64,000 nucleotides of DNA. It comes from Melanocharis versteri (taxonomy: Eukaryota > Chordata > Aves > Passeriformes > Melanocharitidae). The position numbers and the translations under genes are program-made. The stretch is taken from assembly GCA_013397845.1 (NCBI GenBank), contig VZTG01010322.1:1668622-1732621 (forward strand). The letters run 5' to 3'. How positions within the stretch are numbered: position 1 is the stretch's first letter; the number at the start of each line of letters is the position of its first letter. The notes beneath the pieces were generated by a model. The model was given only the letters and a program-made list of their open reading frames with translations. It was not told where the DNA came from and ran no database searches. Below, one piece after another: positions 1-11,900 of this stretch.

Positions 1-1373
1 TAAATTAAAATATGCGTAATTTTTCATATAGTACTGAGCCATAAACTCATAATAGAAATTAATCATTTTGCTGGTTTGTTCAGAGATGGAGAGAGGAGAA
101 AGAAGAAAGGCTTTAAACATGCTACTTCACGATACTTTTAATCAATAGGTTTGTGAAGTGGAGTGCAGGTGCAGAGCTAAGCAGTGTCATGCTTCAGGGT
201 CAAAGCATGCAGTCCAGACTCTCGCTGCCTCAGCTGGGGAGACTGCGTGGACTGCGGGGACTGGGACTGTGTTCTCTGAACTGCATCACCTTCGTGTTGC
301 CTTTGCACGTCTGGTTTCAGACTTCTTTTGTCATAATTGTTCCTACTTAGTGCAAAACTACTCAGGCTGTATAATCCCCAATCACAACAGCAAACCGATG
401 AACTTTTCTAGACTAGATAATTTTATAATAATTTACACGTAATTTTGTAATTGCAAATTTTTAGTAATCGTAGCCATGTAGTGGCTGCTTTTAGTTAACA
501 GTTATTCTCAGACCATCTTGGGTGAACTCCTGCAACATATGAAACTGAAGATTTTCTTACACACCAATGTCATTCTCCATATCTTCCAGCTCCCTTTCTC
601 ATCTGTATATTCTCTGTTACTTTGACAGCCCCATTAGTCCTTTGGTGGATCCAGTGCTTGTTCCATTAAGAAGGGTCCTCTGTATCACCTCTAATTTCAG
701 AATACTTGCACAATTTTTTCATCTGTTCCTAAGTTACTGATTTATGACAGATCTCAGGCGATCCTACAGATTATTTTTTCAGAAGCAAAATACTTTTCTT
801 CATTATTTTCTTTAAAAATTGAGTGAAAAAGAATTAAGGACACCTAAGCTGAATATAGCAAAATCCAGTACTTCTCTTCAACGCCTATGCATTTGCTGTT
901 TTTAAAAACTGATGCCTTCAGCATTAGCAAAGTTTTATAGTGAAAAATAATTGTGGGGTCTCTGCAAGCTTCTCTGCCCTTATATCATAGTTTTTCAATG
1001 GAAAGGATGAAAGATAAACAAATTCCAGGTAACACTCATCTTTAGCCACGGAGATATTTCAGTGATCTCTCTATTTCCCTCCACTTCTTGACCTCTTCCT
1101 TCCTTTTTGACCTCTGATTCTCCACACCTAAACACTTCAGAAGTGTCCCTCTTTTTAATTTCTTTTTTTGCTTTTACAATTTGGATATGGTGGGAGTTGT
1201 CAGATGTCTGTGCATACACAGTGACAGAGGATGGGTTTTCACTGAAGCAAAGTCTTTGAGCATGGAAGTCTGTAAGGCATTTTGTGGAGAAAAAAATCTT
1301 ACATGGAAGTGTAATGAAGAGTAGGAAAGACAGGAATTATTGCAAAAGAAATGCAGGAGTGAGAAAAGAGGAT

Positions 1374-1379
1374 TTTATT
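1374..1379 (-). terminator. Candidate proximal poly(A) signal AATAAA
   Basis: This is the only exact AATAAA I found by eye in the sense direction between the BCL2 stop codon and the left edge. It would give a 3' UTR of about 2.7 kb. Several ATTAAA variants also occur (for example plus-strand TTTAAT near 1512 and 1792). Use is unproven, and the long 3' UTR conserved in mammals argues that the main site is further left. Confidence 0.25.
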
Positions 1380-3924
1380 TAAGAAGTTCAAGCTTTTATA
1401 TACATTCAACGTTTCTAATATGTTTTCTTAATAAATGTATTATCAACTATCATTATACCTAATGCAGCCACAATACTGTACTATTCTGCAGTCAGGATGG
1501 GAAAAATCCATTAGCTCTTTAATAAAATAAAATCATCAACAGTCATCATGACTCTTCTTTTTGCCTGGTACTAGCAAATACACTGGGAAGTCCAGTGAGT
1601 AGACACAACAGAACACAAAATCCTCAGTATTCATTTAATTGTGTATCATGTGTCGTCCTCATATTATTTCTAAAGCAGCTTTAAAAAACTTTAGCCATTG
1701 GAAGGTATTAAAAACAAAAACCCCATTCAAATTATCCTGGTATTATAGCAGCACTGGAATTGATATTTTTACTACTTTTGACAATGTAAACCTTTAATAA
1801 AATAAACAATGTTGAAACAATTTGAGGTCTAATAGTTCATAAACTTTAATGGGCATATGGGCACAAATTGAAACGAAGACTAGATTGTGAAATGAAACAT
1901 AAGCTCAATACCAGCCAATTCCAGTTGTGCAACTGGCTGCAAACAAATTCAATTTGTAAGCTGAGAAAAAAAACCGAAGCCCACACTCAATCCACAATAC
2001 TCCTCAGTTCCTCTGATTTGAAATATTTTTCATAAAAACCCTACATGAGCATGCCCACTTCTTACAGAAGCACTCTGAAAGCACTGCAGGTACTATTTGT
2101 TTGATGGTGGGATTTTTCCTTTTCCTTTAATCAAGCATAGTTCACATTTTTGTGTTCTTAGAAATATTTCCTTTCTACGTTTCTATAAAATAAGGTAATT
2201 TCAAATCTGAAATGTAAGCTCGCTCCATCTTTGCTCATACAAAGTGTAGGTGCCACGACTAAATAGCAGTAAAAATGCTGAGATGTACAACTCTTAAAAA
2301 AACCAACCAAACATAAAAGCAGCTTTGAAGACACAACATCAACTACAGCCTTAACATTGAACATATTACATTCCCGAGTTACTGGAGATATTTTGCATAT
2401 AATGCCACAAAGTTATTCAGCTGAAATCTTGAGGTTGGAGCTACAGTTTATCCACTGTATGTTTTTCACCCTTTGAGCACTTATGTATTGTACGGTACAT
2501 TTTATCCAGAGCTTTGCAAACTTTCCTTTTATATCTGGATGTCCATTTACCCACAAATCCCAGATTTCAAAAGTTTCATAGAAAAAATAGAAGCGCAGGA
2601 CTTAAAACATTTGAAGCTGGACATTTCCATGCCTCAGAGCAGCCCCTGGGACTCGACGCTTCAGAGTCTTCAGTTTCCAGGGGACTCCTGGCCCCCGTCG
2701 AGTTCACAGAAAGCCCCGCTTTAAAAGGCATTGACACATCTGTTTTCAGAACACAGGTCTGTTTATAAAACTGTATTATGTACTCTGCTTTAGTTTTACT
2801 TGCGTTGCATTTTGTAAAAGGAGCAGATGACTTCACACCTCTCACTCCCCCTTTTCCTTCACCCTATTTTCACTTGAGATGACAGTAGGCACCTGCACAA
2901 GCAAGGTGTCAAAGAGCCTCTGTCCAGAGAGAGGATTTTGAGTTTCTTCATCGTCTTTTCTTCTGTAGACAGTCTTAGGAGATTATTAGCGTGAAATTAT
3001 TTTGAGGGCGAGGGGCAGGACAATAAATCTCACTTTCCTTTCCTGTTATGAAAATGAGCTTGATTTTGGTGTCCAGTTTGATAAACAAGGATAGTCAGAG
3101 CTAATCTGTAACTTAGCTGAGGTCTGCTTTTTGCCAAATAAAATTAAGATCTTTTTCAACTTTCAGGGATTTAGAGACCACATCTAATTGGTTTCAAACC
3201 CCCAGAGGAACTCTGTAAGTAAGCAGGATTAGTTGCAGATATGAGCCCACAAAAGTGGGACACAGGTCAGGTCTTCAGACTCCAGCTCTGCTCTGTTGAA
3301 GCAGGCACTTAAGGTCTCCTGATGTTTCTGAGTCAGTAGCCACAAAAAACATTTTGCTGCTGAGAAAATCATTGGAACAGCAATTTCCTGCGAGCCCCAA
3401 AGATTTAACTTCACACTTCTATTAAAAAAAAAGTTGACATGTATTGTGTGGGTATTGTGATTATGATGTGATGGCACAGCTGGTAACTTGAAAACACGTT
3501 TAAAAGGCATAGGCAACCATATTTCCAACTGTTCTCCTGTAGGGATAGCTGAGTGTCCTTCAAGAAGTTTCTGTCTTGACGCCACATATGTACCATGTTG
3601 AATTGTTCTCTACGTCAGTTCTTGCCAGCAGGACAGGGTGAGAACTTTGTTCATGCTGACCTTGCCTTTCAGATCCCTCCCAGAAAATGCTAGGAAACTC
3701 AACACAATTTGGCAGTTTTTAGCAGCTCAAGTAACTGCCCTTGTAAGTGTAAGCAGGTAGGTCTTTGTCAGTATATTCGCTCTTCAGAGATAAAATAATC
3801 CAGCCAGCGGCATTAATTAAAAAAAAAGAACGTAAAATACTCTGGGGCTCATTAAAGTTAAGAATAACAACATGATGTGATGACAGATACAACTTGCTGA
3901 GGTTCTGAAAATAGCAGGTTAAAA

Positions 3925-3990
3925 TGTAAATATCTTTTAATAAATAATTTTCCGGCAATGTAAAAATAAATGATATTTCCTTTGGCAGTA
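3925..3990 (-). promoter_or_regulatory. AU-rich element in BCL2 3' UTR
   Basis: In the sense (minus) direction this block holds three AUUUA pentamers (plus-strand TAAAT at 3927-3931, 3941-3945 and 3967-3971) in a U-rich context, preceded by a segment reading TACTGCCAAAGG. The same arrangement sits about 150-250 bases after the stop in human BCL2, where the AU-rich element controls mRNA stability through proteins such as AUF1, HuR and nucleolin. Sequence motifs are seen directly; the regulatory role is inferred from the mammalian gene. Confidence 0.7.
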
Positions 3991-4113
3991 ATAGCTGATT
4001 TAATCTTTCGCTGGGAAGTTGCTTTGCTCATAAAATATCATTGTGCTACAGAAAAAAAAATATTATTTTGTTGTTTTGAAAGACTTTTGTAATCCGCAAT
4101 AAACTGGGTGACT

Positions 4114-4248
4114 CTACTTATGTCCAAGATAAGCGCCAAGAGTGATGCAAGCTCCCACCAGAACCAGACTCAGGATAGTCTTCAGAGAGATCCAGGAGAA
4201 ATCGAACAAAGGCCTCATACTGTTGCCATATAACTCCACAAAGGCATC
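4114..4248 (-). CDS. BCL2: BCL2 apoptosis regulator, terminal coding exon (partial gene)
   Basis: BCL2 is an anti-apoptotic protein of the outer mitochondrial, ER and nuclear membranes; it binds BAX/BAK and BH3-only proteins through a groove formed by BH1, BH2 and BH3. Read on the minus strand, this exon gives 44 codons and a TAG stop. It begins DAFVELYGNSMRPLF, which is the second half of BH2 (the family motif is NGGW followed by DAFVELYG), and continues with a basic-flanked hydrophobic tail anchor (ILSLVLVGACITLGAYL) ending GHK. The first base follows a consensus acceptor, and the phase-0 break falls exactly at the W|D junction known from human BCL2. The upstream coding exon (BH4, loop, BH3, BH1) is not in the window, so about four fifths of the protein is missing. 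Mammalian BCL2 has GPSMRP where this copy has GNSMRP. Identity is by recognition of the tail sequence; BCL-XL and MCL1 have different tails. Confidence 0.97.
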   Translation of the reverse strand, partial: DAFVELYGNSMRPLFDFSWISLKTILSLVLVGACITLGAYLGHK

Positions 4249-4275
4249 CTAGAAAAATGAGAAAAGGAATATCAG
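4249..4275 (-). promoter_or_regulatory. BCL2 3' splice site (acceptor) and polypyrimidine tract
   Basis: The sense strand reads CCTTTTCTCATTTTTCTAG directly before the GATGCC that opens the terminal exon. This is a strong polypyrimidine tract with a canonical AG. The position equals the human BCL2 acceptor. Confidence 0.93.
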
Positions 4276-6042
4276 AACTGCAGTTACTATTTTTTTGGGG
4301 GATGCGGGGAATGGGGAAAGGGAGGCAACTTCTTCACCCTCAATCCAACAATCACCAACAATCCCGCTGGCACAAAAAGACCACACAAACCTATTAAAAT
4401 ACTGATTTGGGAGCTCTGTTTTTTGTGCTTAAAAAAAAGTTATCCTGCCTATTTCTTCACAAATATTGCTGAAATTACTTATGGTTGTGAGTTCTGCTTT
4501 AGGCATGCCCAGTCTAACAGAAAAGACAGAAGCAGCATTTTAAAATATAAGTTACCACTATTTCGGGTCCTAAATGTTGTCTATACAAACACACACAAGG
4601 GAAGTAGATGAACCTTCATTCTCCAAATCTTTCATTTCCACCGGATAAGGAGCATCTACATTGCAGGTCAGCTTCACTGAAAATAAGGCAGTATTTGTTT
4701 GATTCCCTGGGGATGGGCTCAGAAGACTTTGTGTAGCAGCCACAGATGTTTCATCCACTTGAACTTAAGGTGTTAGGGTTGTGTTACACCTATGATAATC
4801 TTTCACAACTGTCACCAAAAAGGGTGATGCCGTGGTCCTGTGCTCCAGGAAAATCTGGTCGTGCACGTAGGCACCAAATGGAAAAGCTGTTTAAGTAGCA
4901 AAGATAAAGTTTTTGTGACTCATAAATACAGTGGGATTTGACCGGGCTAATGATTGGATTGGTGATACTCTGCACGTAATGCCTTTCTTTCAGGCTGCAA
5001 TTCCTAACAAGCATGACGCTTCACAGCATTCTTGAGAGACAGATAAATCATACTGTATGGCACAAAAGCAGTAAATAGCCAAGCTGAATGACTTTAAAAA
5101 TGTGACAAAACTGATAGCATCATTTATGGCAACTCTTTTACTGTGCGGCCAATTAAGGTCTGCTCCCAAGCTATTGAAATAAACCCATGAAACAGCTATC
5201 TAACGTGACGGTTTCTGTCTCTACTTTTATTTCCCTAGACTTCCCGTTTTTGATAGAAGTTAACATTCTCTATTAAAGTTATAGTGCCTTTAGGTGTTTC
5301 GCAATGTTATTACGCTAGGAGGTAACCTGTTTTCTAAAAATGCAGATATTGTTGTGGTTTACAGCAGGAACTGAGGAGAGAAAGGTGTCCATTATTGGTG
5401 TAAACCTTCCAACTGAGTTAATGATAATCAAATTCTGTAGTTAAATTAGCTTCCCTCATCAGGCATCTGTAGGTATTGTCAGAATAGGAGCGTTTGTGGT
5501 TTTACCACGAGAGGGCGTGTAAGGTTTTTTAATATTTTGACTTCTATTCATTAGACGCTGAGTGAGATTCAAATAAATAATAGATATTTGCTTCCAAAAT
5601 GTGTTATTATATTAAGTAATACTGGTGCATGTTGTAGGTCAGAGTGGATGTAAGTAGGTAAGACTTGGTAACAGAACAGCCGCAGGCTCTGGCCAACCGA
5701 GTGACGTGAAAACACGTCTGCCTCTTGCTATTTCTCAATGCTTGTTCCTCTAGGCAATCATTTTCCAACTTGGGTTTCCAAAGGTATATTCTTAAGTGAA
5801 AGCAGCTTAACCTTTTGCGGGGAGGATGGAATGTTTTAATGCAAACTCTTCATTTCAGAGGGAAATTGGCAACTTTTGCTTAGCTGCCTGTTTTTTGACA
5901 TAGACATTTGCAAACTCTGGCCTTAATATTCTGCTGTGCTGTTGCAGAGCTGAAAAAGCACACTCAGTTTGCTGTGCAGCTCTTTGGAAAGCTGCTTTTA
6001 TTTCTCCTTAAGGCTATGAAGTAACACAATATCCTAAAATGT
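4276..6042. other. Intron stretch, no gene seen
   Basis: AT-rich unique-looking sequence next to the acceptor. Only short open frames without family signatures are present. No repeat family was recognised. Confidence 0.6.
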
Positions 6043-6138
6043 TACAGACTGGGCTAAATCCTGTTGTCGCCAGTACATACTCACTGACTTCCACAGGAGC
6101 CTTGTCTGTATAGGGAGTTCAAGATCAGGCCTTACAAA
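6043..6138 (+). repeat. Ancient amniote interspersed repeat fragment
   Basis: The stretch carries the spaced words GGGCTAAATCCTG, CTGACTTCCACAGGAG and AGATCAGGCC. These resemble the decayed 'gacttcaatgggag...gatcaggccc' type repeats (L3/CR1-like) that are common in turtles and crocodilians and survive as relics in birds. The family name is uncertain and divergence is high. Confidence 0.45.
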
Positions 6139-8350
6139 AATACAACCAGGGTAAAGTTCAATACTTGGTGATATTATTATGGGTGGAAAAGAGAGGAAAT
6201 GAAAAAGAAAAAAACCCTCATGGAAACGCAAGTCATGTGAAAACATTTTAACGTTAAGGTTTTCATGGTTTCTTTCTGTGGGGAAGGTCTCACTTCTGTA
6301 TATTCATGGCAGTCAATGCATACACAGTATCAATATCAAAATGAGCATATTTTGTGCCTCCTTTCTATCTCAGCTCAGGAACATTCCTCTCAGTTTTTCT
6401 GTGAGACCGTTTCCAATGATTCCATAGAGCTCCTGGTACTGAGTATGGAGATGGACGGAGGGGAACAGTAAAACTTGGATACAAGACAAAAATATGGCAT
6501 AACCTATGGCTCAAAAGCGGAATGTTAACGAAAAATGTGCAGCATGCAGTACTTTTTTGCCTGAGATTACTACAACAATAACATGAACCCAACCTAATGG
6601 TGTCTGCACTATATATTACAAGTAGCTCTTTATGATCGTTCCCCCTCCCCTTCTCAAACATCCTGATTAGGCCTATTTCCGAAGCTTGTTTGAACAGCCT
6701 GTCACTATTTGTTTAAGTTTCAAACCTGTTTTAAATAAACACATGTCCATTTTATGTACTAAAACAAGGGGGGTGGGAGGAGGGAAGTATGACCCGTTGC
6801 TGAAAACTATTTTAGCACAAAGAGAACCCTGAACAGAATCTTAACTGTTTCATAAGATTTTGTCTTCTATAAACCCATGTATTCGTCACTGGATTTTTGT
6901 CACCTAAACTGCTCTGTTTAAAATAAGAGAATCTCAGCTAAAATAAATAAGATTAGGAAAATTGTTTGAAACACTTGATGTCCTCTGAAAAGCACTCTTT
7001 ATAATGAAAGCAAGGGTCCCCTTGGCAAATAGACCAAGGCAAGTTCTGGCTTGGTCAACCTCTCTGGAAGTCTTACACAATTGGAAAGAAAATCGTTGCA
7101 GACCTTGCTTTTAAGACCTTCAAAATTTAATGGGAAGTTATATCCTGGATGTAAAATTATATCAGGGCTGTTAAAAATTATATGGAAAAGAACTCTTCAT
7201 TCAGCTCTGTAAGTTTTTAAAAAGTCATTTCTTAAGAAGCTTTTATTAAGTCAAATCAGTCCGTTGCTGGTTTACTGTGCAACTTCGTGTTGGCTGTTTC
7301 CGTGAAGTAAGAAAGGCGGCGGTGGGGAAGGGAAAGATGCTCTGCCTAAGCTCTTCTTAGGCACCAAAGCACCTGAGATGCCTGCTTCACCTGCCTGGGC
7401 TTGATTGGAAGCCACGAGGATTGCCCCAAGGGCACCTCTTACTGCCTTCTTGCCCCCTGGACTATATATAGGGAGGACAGAGCATGTTCCTGGCCAGATT
7501 TCCAGGGATTTGCAGGGAGCCCAGGACAGAAGTGGAGTTTGTCACTCTGGGAGGATTAGGAGGCGTAATAGTGCCTCCTAATAGTGCACCGAGTCAGGGC
7601 AGTCTCAAAACGAAGAGATCACACTATCTCGCTCTTCCGCTGGCCCAAATTTGGCAGCTCTGATCCAAGAAACAAATGTCATCTTTAATTATACGGGCAT
7701 TCTTTGCTTGTGGAATGAGCCAAGTTTGTTCAGCCTCGGTCCTTTTGCAGCTCAGCCTGCACCCCAGCCCGAGAGGCAAGGCACAGCTCCTCGGTCACAG
7801 AGGAGGATGTACTGCCCACAGGCTGAGCCCAGAGAAGCATTACGGATCTGACGGCTCCCTACCAAAAATGTGGAGGGAGAAGGCAATTTCTGCCTGGCAT
7901 TTCTGACCGAGGGGGTGGCGGGGAGAGCAAACATGAGGAAGTAAACGCTTCCTTTTTCTACCTGAATCAAACAGCTGGTGAGGAAGTGACTTTATTTCCC
8001 TCGTTATCACTGGGTTGGCAGGATATCCTCTTGAGCCACATTGTATTGAATGAAGAGCCAGTGAGACTTCCATTTTACTGTACGGGAATTGCCTCGCAGC
8101 TATTTTACGCTGCCCTCTCCGTGACTCCAAAACAAACAAACAAATACACGCTAGTTCCCAGCTTTTGAAGAAACTTGCACAGGTCTGAACAAGGCCACTT
8201 TGCAACCCAGTACGGGGCAGGAGAGGGAATGGCATACACTCTGGTGCCAAGGTTTGGCAGCTGAATGACTTTTCCCTCACCCCTGCCTCCACACGAATGA
8301 CATAAATTCTCATAAAAGCTTTTGTTCCCGCATGGTTACTCATTTCAGAA
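6139..8350. other. Intron stretch with a GC-richer part after about 7.3 kb; no gene
   Basis: From 6139 to 7270 the sequence is AT-rich without recognised elements. From about 7300 GC content rises. There is an isolated TATATATAG on the plus strand near 7462, and a perfect 10-bp stem with an 8-base loop at 7555-7582. Open frames on both strands (up to 167 codons on the minus strand at 7840-8343) have no recognisable domain. Confidence 0.5.
7555..7582. repeat. Short perfect hairpin
   Basis: ATTAGGAGGC (7555-7564) and GCCTCCTAAT (7573-7582) are exact reverse complements around an 8-base loop. The stem is too short for a microRNA precursor and no function is assigned. Confidence 0.7.
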
Positions 8351-8351
8351 A

Positions 8352-8375
8352 GGGTTTGGGGAGGGAGGGAGGGGG
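8352..8375 (+). repeat. G-rich tract with G-quadruplex pattern
   Basis: Five runs of at least three G separated by loops of one to three bases: GGG-TTT-GGGG-A-GGG-A-GGG-A-GGGGG. The G-rich strand is the template strand for BCL2 transcription. Folding is predicted from the pattern only. Confidence 0.7.
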
Positions 8376-8855
8376 CGGACAGAGCTGGTTAAATCGTCCC
8401 ATGTTTTCTATGCAGTGAAACCTCATTAAAATGTCATCTTGCAGCTAACAAGAAAAGTTCTTGGAACACAAAAAGTAGACAAATGTGTAGCTGTTCTTTT
8501 CCCAACGAGTTTATGGGTCTTTTATGCAAGCCTGAGTACATGCAAATAAGGGCAGCTGAGCCCTTGGCTGTGCCGTGCCGAGGTGTGGCGTTTCACAAGG
8601 TCCGTATCTTCAGAGAGGCCGATATCTTTTCACACCTGGGAGTGCCGACATGCTGGTAGTCCTGCCAGGTGCACATTAACAAATTATAATGGGAAGGAAA
8701 AGAAGGGGTCACCACACAAGCCCTGCTGATCGTGGAAAAGAAACCTGCCTGGGGAGTGGCTTTGGCACGTGAACCCCTGAACCGATTCCCATCTGGGTTT
8801 TTTTTCTTAACCCCTTCACCTTTGCTCGTGGTAGAATTTGGGTCTGTGTTGGAGA
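8376..8855. other. Intron stretch, no gene seen
   Basis: Unique-looking sequence between the G-rich tract and the CR1 tail. No conserved domain, RNA gene or repeat was recognised. Confidence 0.5.
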
Positions 8856-8947
8856 CACGGTTCAGTGGTGAACACGGCAGTGCTGGTTAACGGTTGGACT
8901 TGATGATGTTAGACATCTTGTCCAACCTGCTATGATTCTATGATTCT
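8856..8947 (+). mobile_element. CR1 LINE, 5'-truncated 3' tail
   Basis: The sequence holds the usual CR1 3' end: TTCAGTGGTG, then GGTTGGACTTGATGAT, a TCCAACCT segment and the octamer repeat CTATGATTCTATGATTCT at the end. Only about 90 bases remain, as is typical of 5'-truncated avian CR1 insertions. It is antisense to BCL2. It is diverged from the family pattern (for example the segment between the two tail words), so it is an old insertion. Confidence 0.85.
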
Positions 8948-11900
8948 GTTTTGAATTCTCTGTTTCCACAAGGCCTGACATGGTCTTAGGTCTGCAGCTG
9001 GTGTGTTAGATGCTGGCTGCATATACTTTTGTTTCTCCAGTGGTGTCTGAGGTTTCTGACTTCGGCCAAAACTGGTTTTCATCACAGTAGTTTTACCTAA
9101 CTCCTTTGTTCCTTGTCCTTACTATCTATTTATATAAATTCCTGCATTGGTGAGCCTGCGATTTTGGGGCTCTCACTGTAAGGCTGTGTGAACTGGCATC
9201 AGTGGAAATATTACTTGAATGACTGACTAAACATGTCACTCAGATGGAGAGATCTAAGGAGCAAGGACTGACTGTGGTTAGGTTTGCTCACGAAAAGTGA
9301 TGCATATGCTTACGAATATATAAATGTGAGCCGTTACAGTGATGGAGATGACTAGTCCTCCTGTCTCTGCTCCTAAAGAGTGACCCTGCTGGCAGGCAGA
9401 TTTTCTCCAGACCCCTGCAAGATGAAGGGTAAATCCAGGCTTTGAGGAATAGTCAAGCCACATCTTTAAACACAGGATTTGTAAGGTGTTGATCACTCAG
9501 CTTGGATGGAAATCCATCCGGTGTTCAGACTAGGCCACATTCTTGTCAAACCAAGTCAGCATGAGAACTGTTTCAGTAATTTAATCTTGGCATCTCGACT
9601 TAATTCATTTAGACGTGGTTCTGTAATATGCAAAAGCCCAGACCTAGTGGAGGCTGCCTCGTTCTCTTATTCCTGGAAAGGCCCACACTATAAAATGAGC
9701 TATTCCTGGCATCGGGATAACAGCTGTAATGTCACTGCAGCAGCTAGCTGGTGGTATTTGATGGGTGCCACTTCTGAGGGAGCACTATTAGCAATTATGA
9801 GAAAAAGAAGGCGAGAAGGCTTTCCGGACAAAATACTGTGTTCAAACAGCATGGTCAAAGCTGCTCTATTTGATCCTTCACAATTTTCTCTTTGGATCTT
9901 TTGTAGGTTGATAATCCTACTCAATTTGCTGGTTTGTTTCATTTTATTTTTTGAAGGTATCTTACTTAAATAGAGTGCTAGAAACTGTTCTACCTAGATA
10001 ACAAATGTGTCCCTACACGTGAATCTTAGTTGCACTAAGACCAACTCATTAGTGGGCCATATTCTTCCCCAATTTATCAAACCCATTCTAAAGAGTTTAC
10101 ATTCACATACAACAGTAAATTTATCAACACCCATTTGTGGATTTGTGAATCACTTTGAAGGAGGAAGCATCAGAGAGCTGCTGGGGAGACTCATCTCGCC
10201 CCGTAACATCACTCTTACACCTGCATCCTCTGAAAAGAGGCTGAATGCACTAAGACTCCTGTCAAATCTTCAGCATGGCTTCAAAAAAATAATGATAAAA
10301 TGGGCTTGAATGTCAATGCAGGCCTGTTTTCCTCTAAATCTTGTTTAAAATCTCTGTCTTGCTTGTAACTGGCTTTCAATTTGAGTGCCCTTATACTGCA
10401 AATAGACCAGCGAATTTAAAAGCACAACTCTGAAGATTTGTCTACAGTGGGGGCTGCATTGACAGTAGAGGGAAATGTGAACACATCCCCCATTCTATTC
10501 CCTGCCTGCTCCCGCTGCCTGTGCTGCTCTTGGGCTGCCACAGAAGAGTTAAATCATGTAACCGCCTGGGAAATGGGAAACGAAAGTAGCTGCTTGTAGA
10601 AGTGCTCAGGGTGCTGTGGCACAGTGTTTGTCCTCCAGGCCACGGGGGCTTTCATTTCACAAGCACATCCAGCGGTGCCGGGCTCAAGGCACAGGTAGGA
10701 GCGGAGGCAGAGAGAGGACAGCAAGGTGGCGAAGCTGTCAGCCTGGGGAGGGACCTGGCTCTGGGTGGCCTTGGCCAGAAAAGGCTGAGTGCACGTGCGA
10801 ACCAGATGGGTGAAATCCAGCTGGTCTGAGCAGGTTGTCCCATCGACTGCACCACGAGGGACCAGTCATGCGCTTTTCTGCTGCTTGTTTTAACATCCCG
10901 CAGAGATATGCTCCATCTCATGTTTGTTGTTTCAACACTCAGTTCTGACCCAAACCCCTTTGGCTTGACAACCTCGTGCTCGGCGTTGAGCAAGAGTAGC
11001 ACAGAGCCGGAGCGGTGGCCTGGCTGTTCCATGGCGCTCCGTGGTGCTCCATGGTGCTCCATCAGCAACAGCCGTGCGGAAGTGCCACCCATTCCTCGCG
11101 TGAATTGATGCAGGCACTCTTCTTTTTCTAAATCTTGTGACAAGCAACTGATTTACAGGGCCAGTGAGACAACACAGCTAACATTACGCTAAAGTAACCT
11201 CACGATAAATCTGCAATTTAATGAGCAAGTGCAAAAAAAGGCTATGCTGTAGACTTCAATGGACAGTTACATTTCTACCACCAGCCACCTGGAAAATACG
11301 AATTTGCCCATGTGTTTTCTTTGGCAGCCTGCACCTCATTAGCGGCTCAGACCATTTCTGCTCACCTGGAAAAACCTTATTTGAGGCAGAGAAGAGGCAG
11401 CATTTTTTGGTCATTGCTGTCTTTTGCCATTTCCTAAGTCAGCCCTCCCACCAGGAGCTGTGGGAGGCAGACAGGTCCTGGCTGTCTGATGGAACGCTGC
11501 AGATTCTCCCCTTCCAATGTCATGCACATGAGAATGGGGCCTCTTGGTGTCTTGCTGCATGTTCTCATCAATTCACAGCTAAGTGATAGTGGGAAATTAA
11601 AATAAGGGGAAGTTCCAGGTCTGCACCTACTCAGAAGAGATTGGTTTTAATTGGGTGCTTCCCCCCACCTCATTTTTTGTCCTTTCTGTCAGGTTCACCA
11701 CTTGTGCAAAAACGTGAGACCTGGGAGAGAAATAGAGGGTGAAGGAGCAGGGAAAGGAATGAGCAGAGTCTGTGTAGACTGAGGCAAATAGAAATTTGGA
11801 CAAAATGAACTAAGTGAGGCAGAGAACACTGTTGTCAAAAGAGCTGAACTTTTAAGCCAAGACAGCTTTCTTTATGTGTTGCCTTGCCTTATGGACAGGC

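Larger units (their letters stand above)
1..4113 (-). other. BCL2: BCL2 3' untranslated region (runs off left edge)
   Basis: The stretch follows the BCL2 stop codon directly in the same exon. Human BCL2 has a 3' UTR of about 5 kb. From memory of the human mRNA, several blocks here look collinear in the sense direction: an AU-rich block at 3925-3990, one around 1770-1806 (sense TTTACATTGTCAAA), one around 1668-1686 (sense AAGCTGCTTTAGAA), one around 1462-1482 (sense ACAGTATTGTGGCTGCA) and one around 1392-1432 (sense AATGTATATAAAAGC). Their order matches human. The 3' end is not visible, so the mature end probably lies left of position 1, or a proximal site is used. Several short open frames here have no family signature. 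The block identification rests on recall and needs an alignment. Confidence 0.8.

Noticed and set aside
7462..7470. TATATATAG as a gene promoter
   Set aside because: A single TATA-like word without a recognised downstream gene is expected by chance in 64 kb.
7840..8343. 167-codon minus-strand frame in a GC-richer segment
   Set aside because: No known domain; several overlapping frames exist in the same place. It is not BCL2 exon 1, since BH4, BH3 and BH1 motifs are absent.
9506..9973. 155-codon plus-strand frame with a hydrophobic C-terminus
   Set aside because: Looked at as a possible membrane protein, but there is no signal peptide, no family resemblance, and the codons look like random AT-rich sequence.
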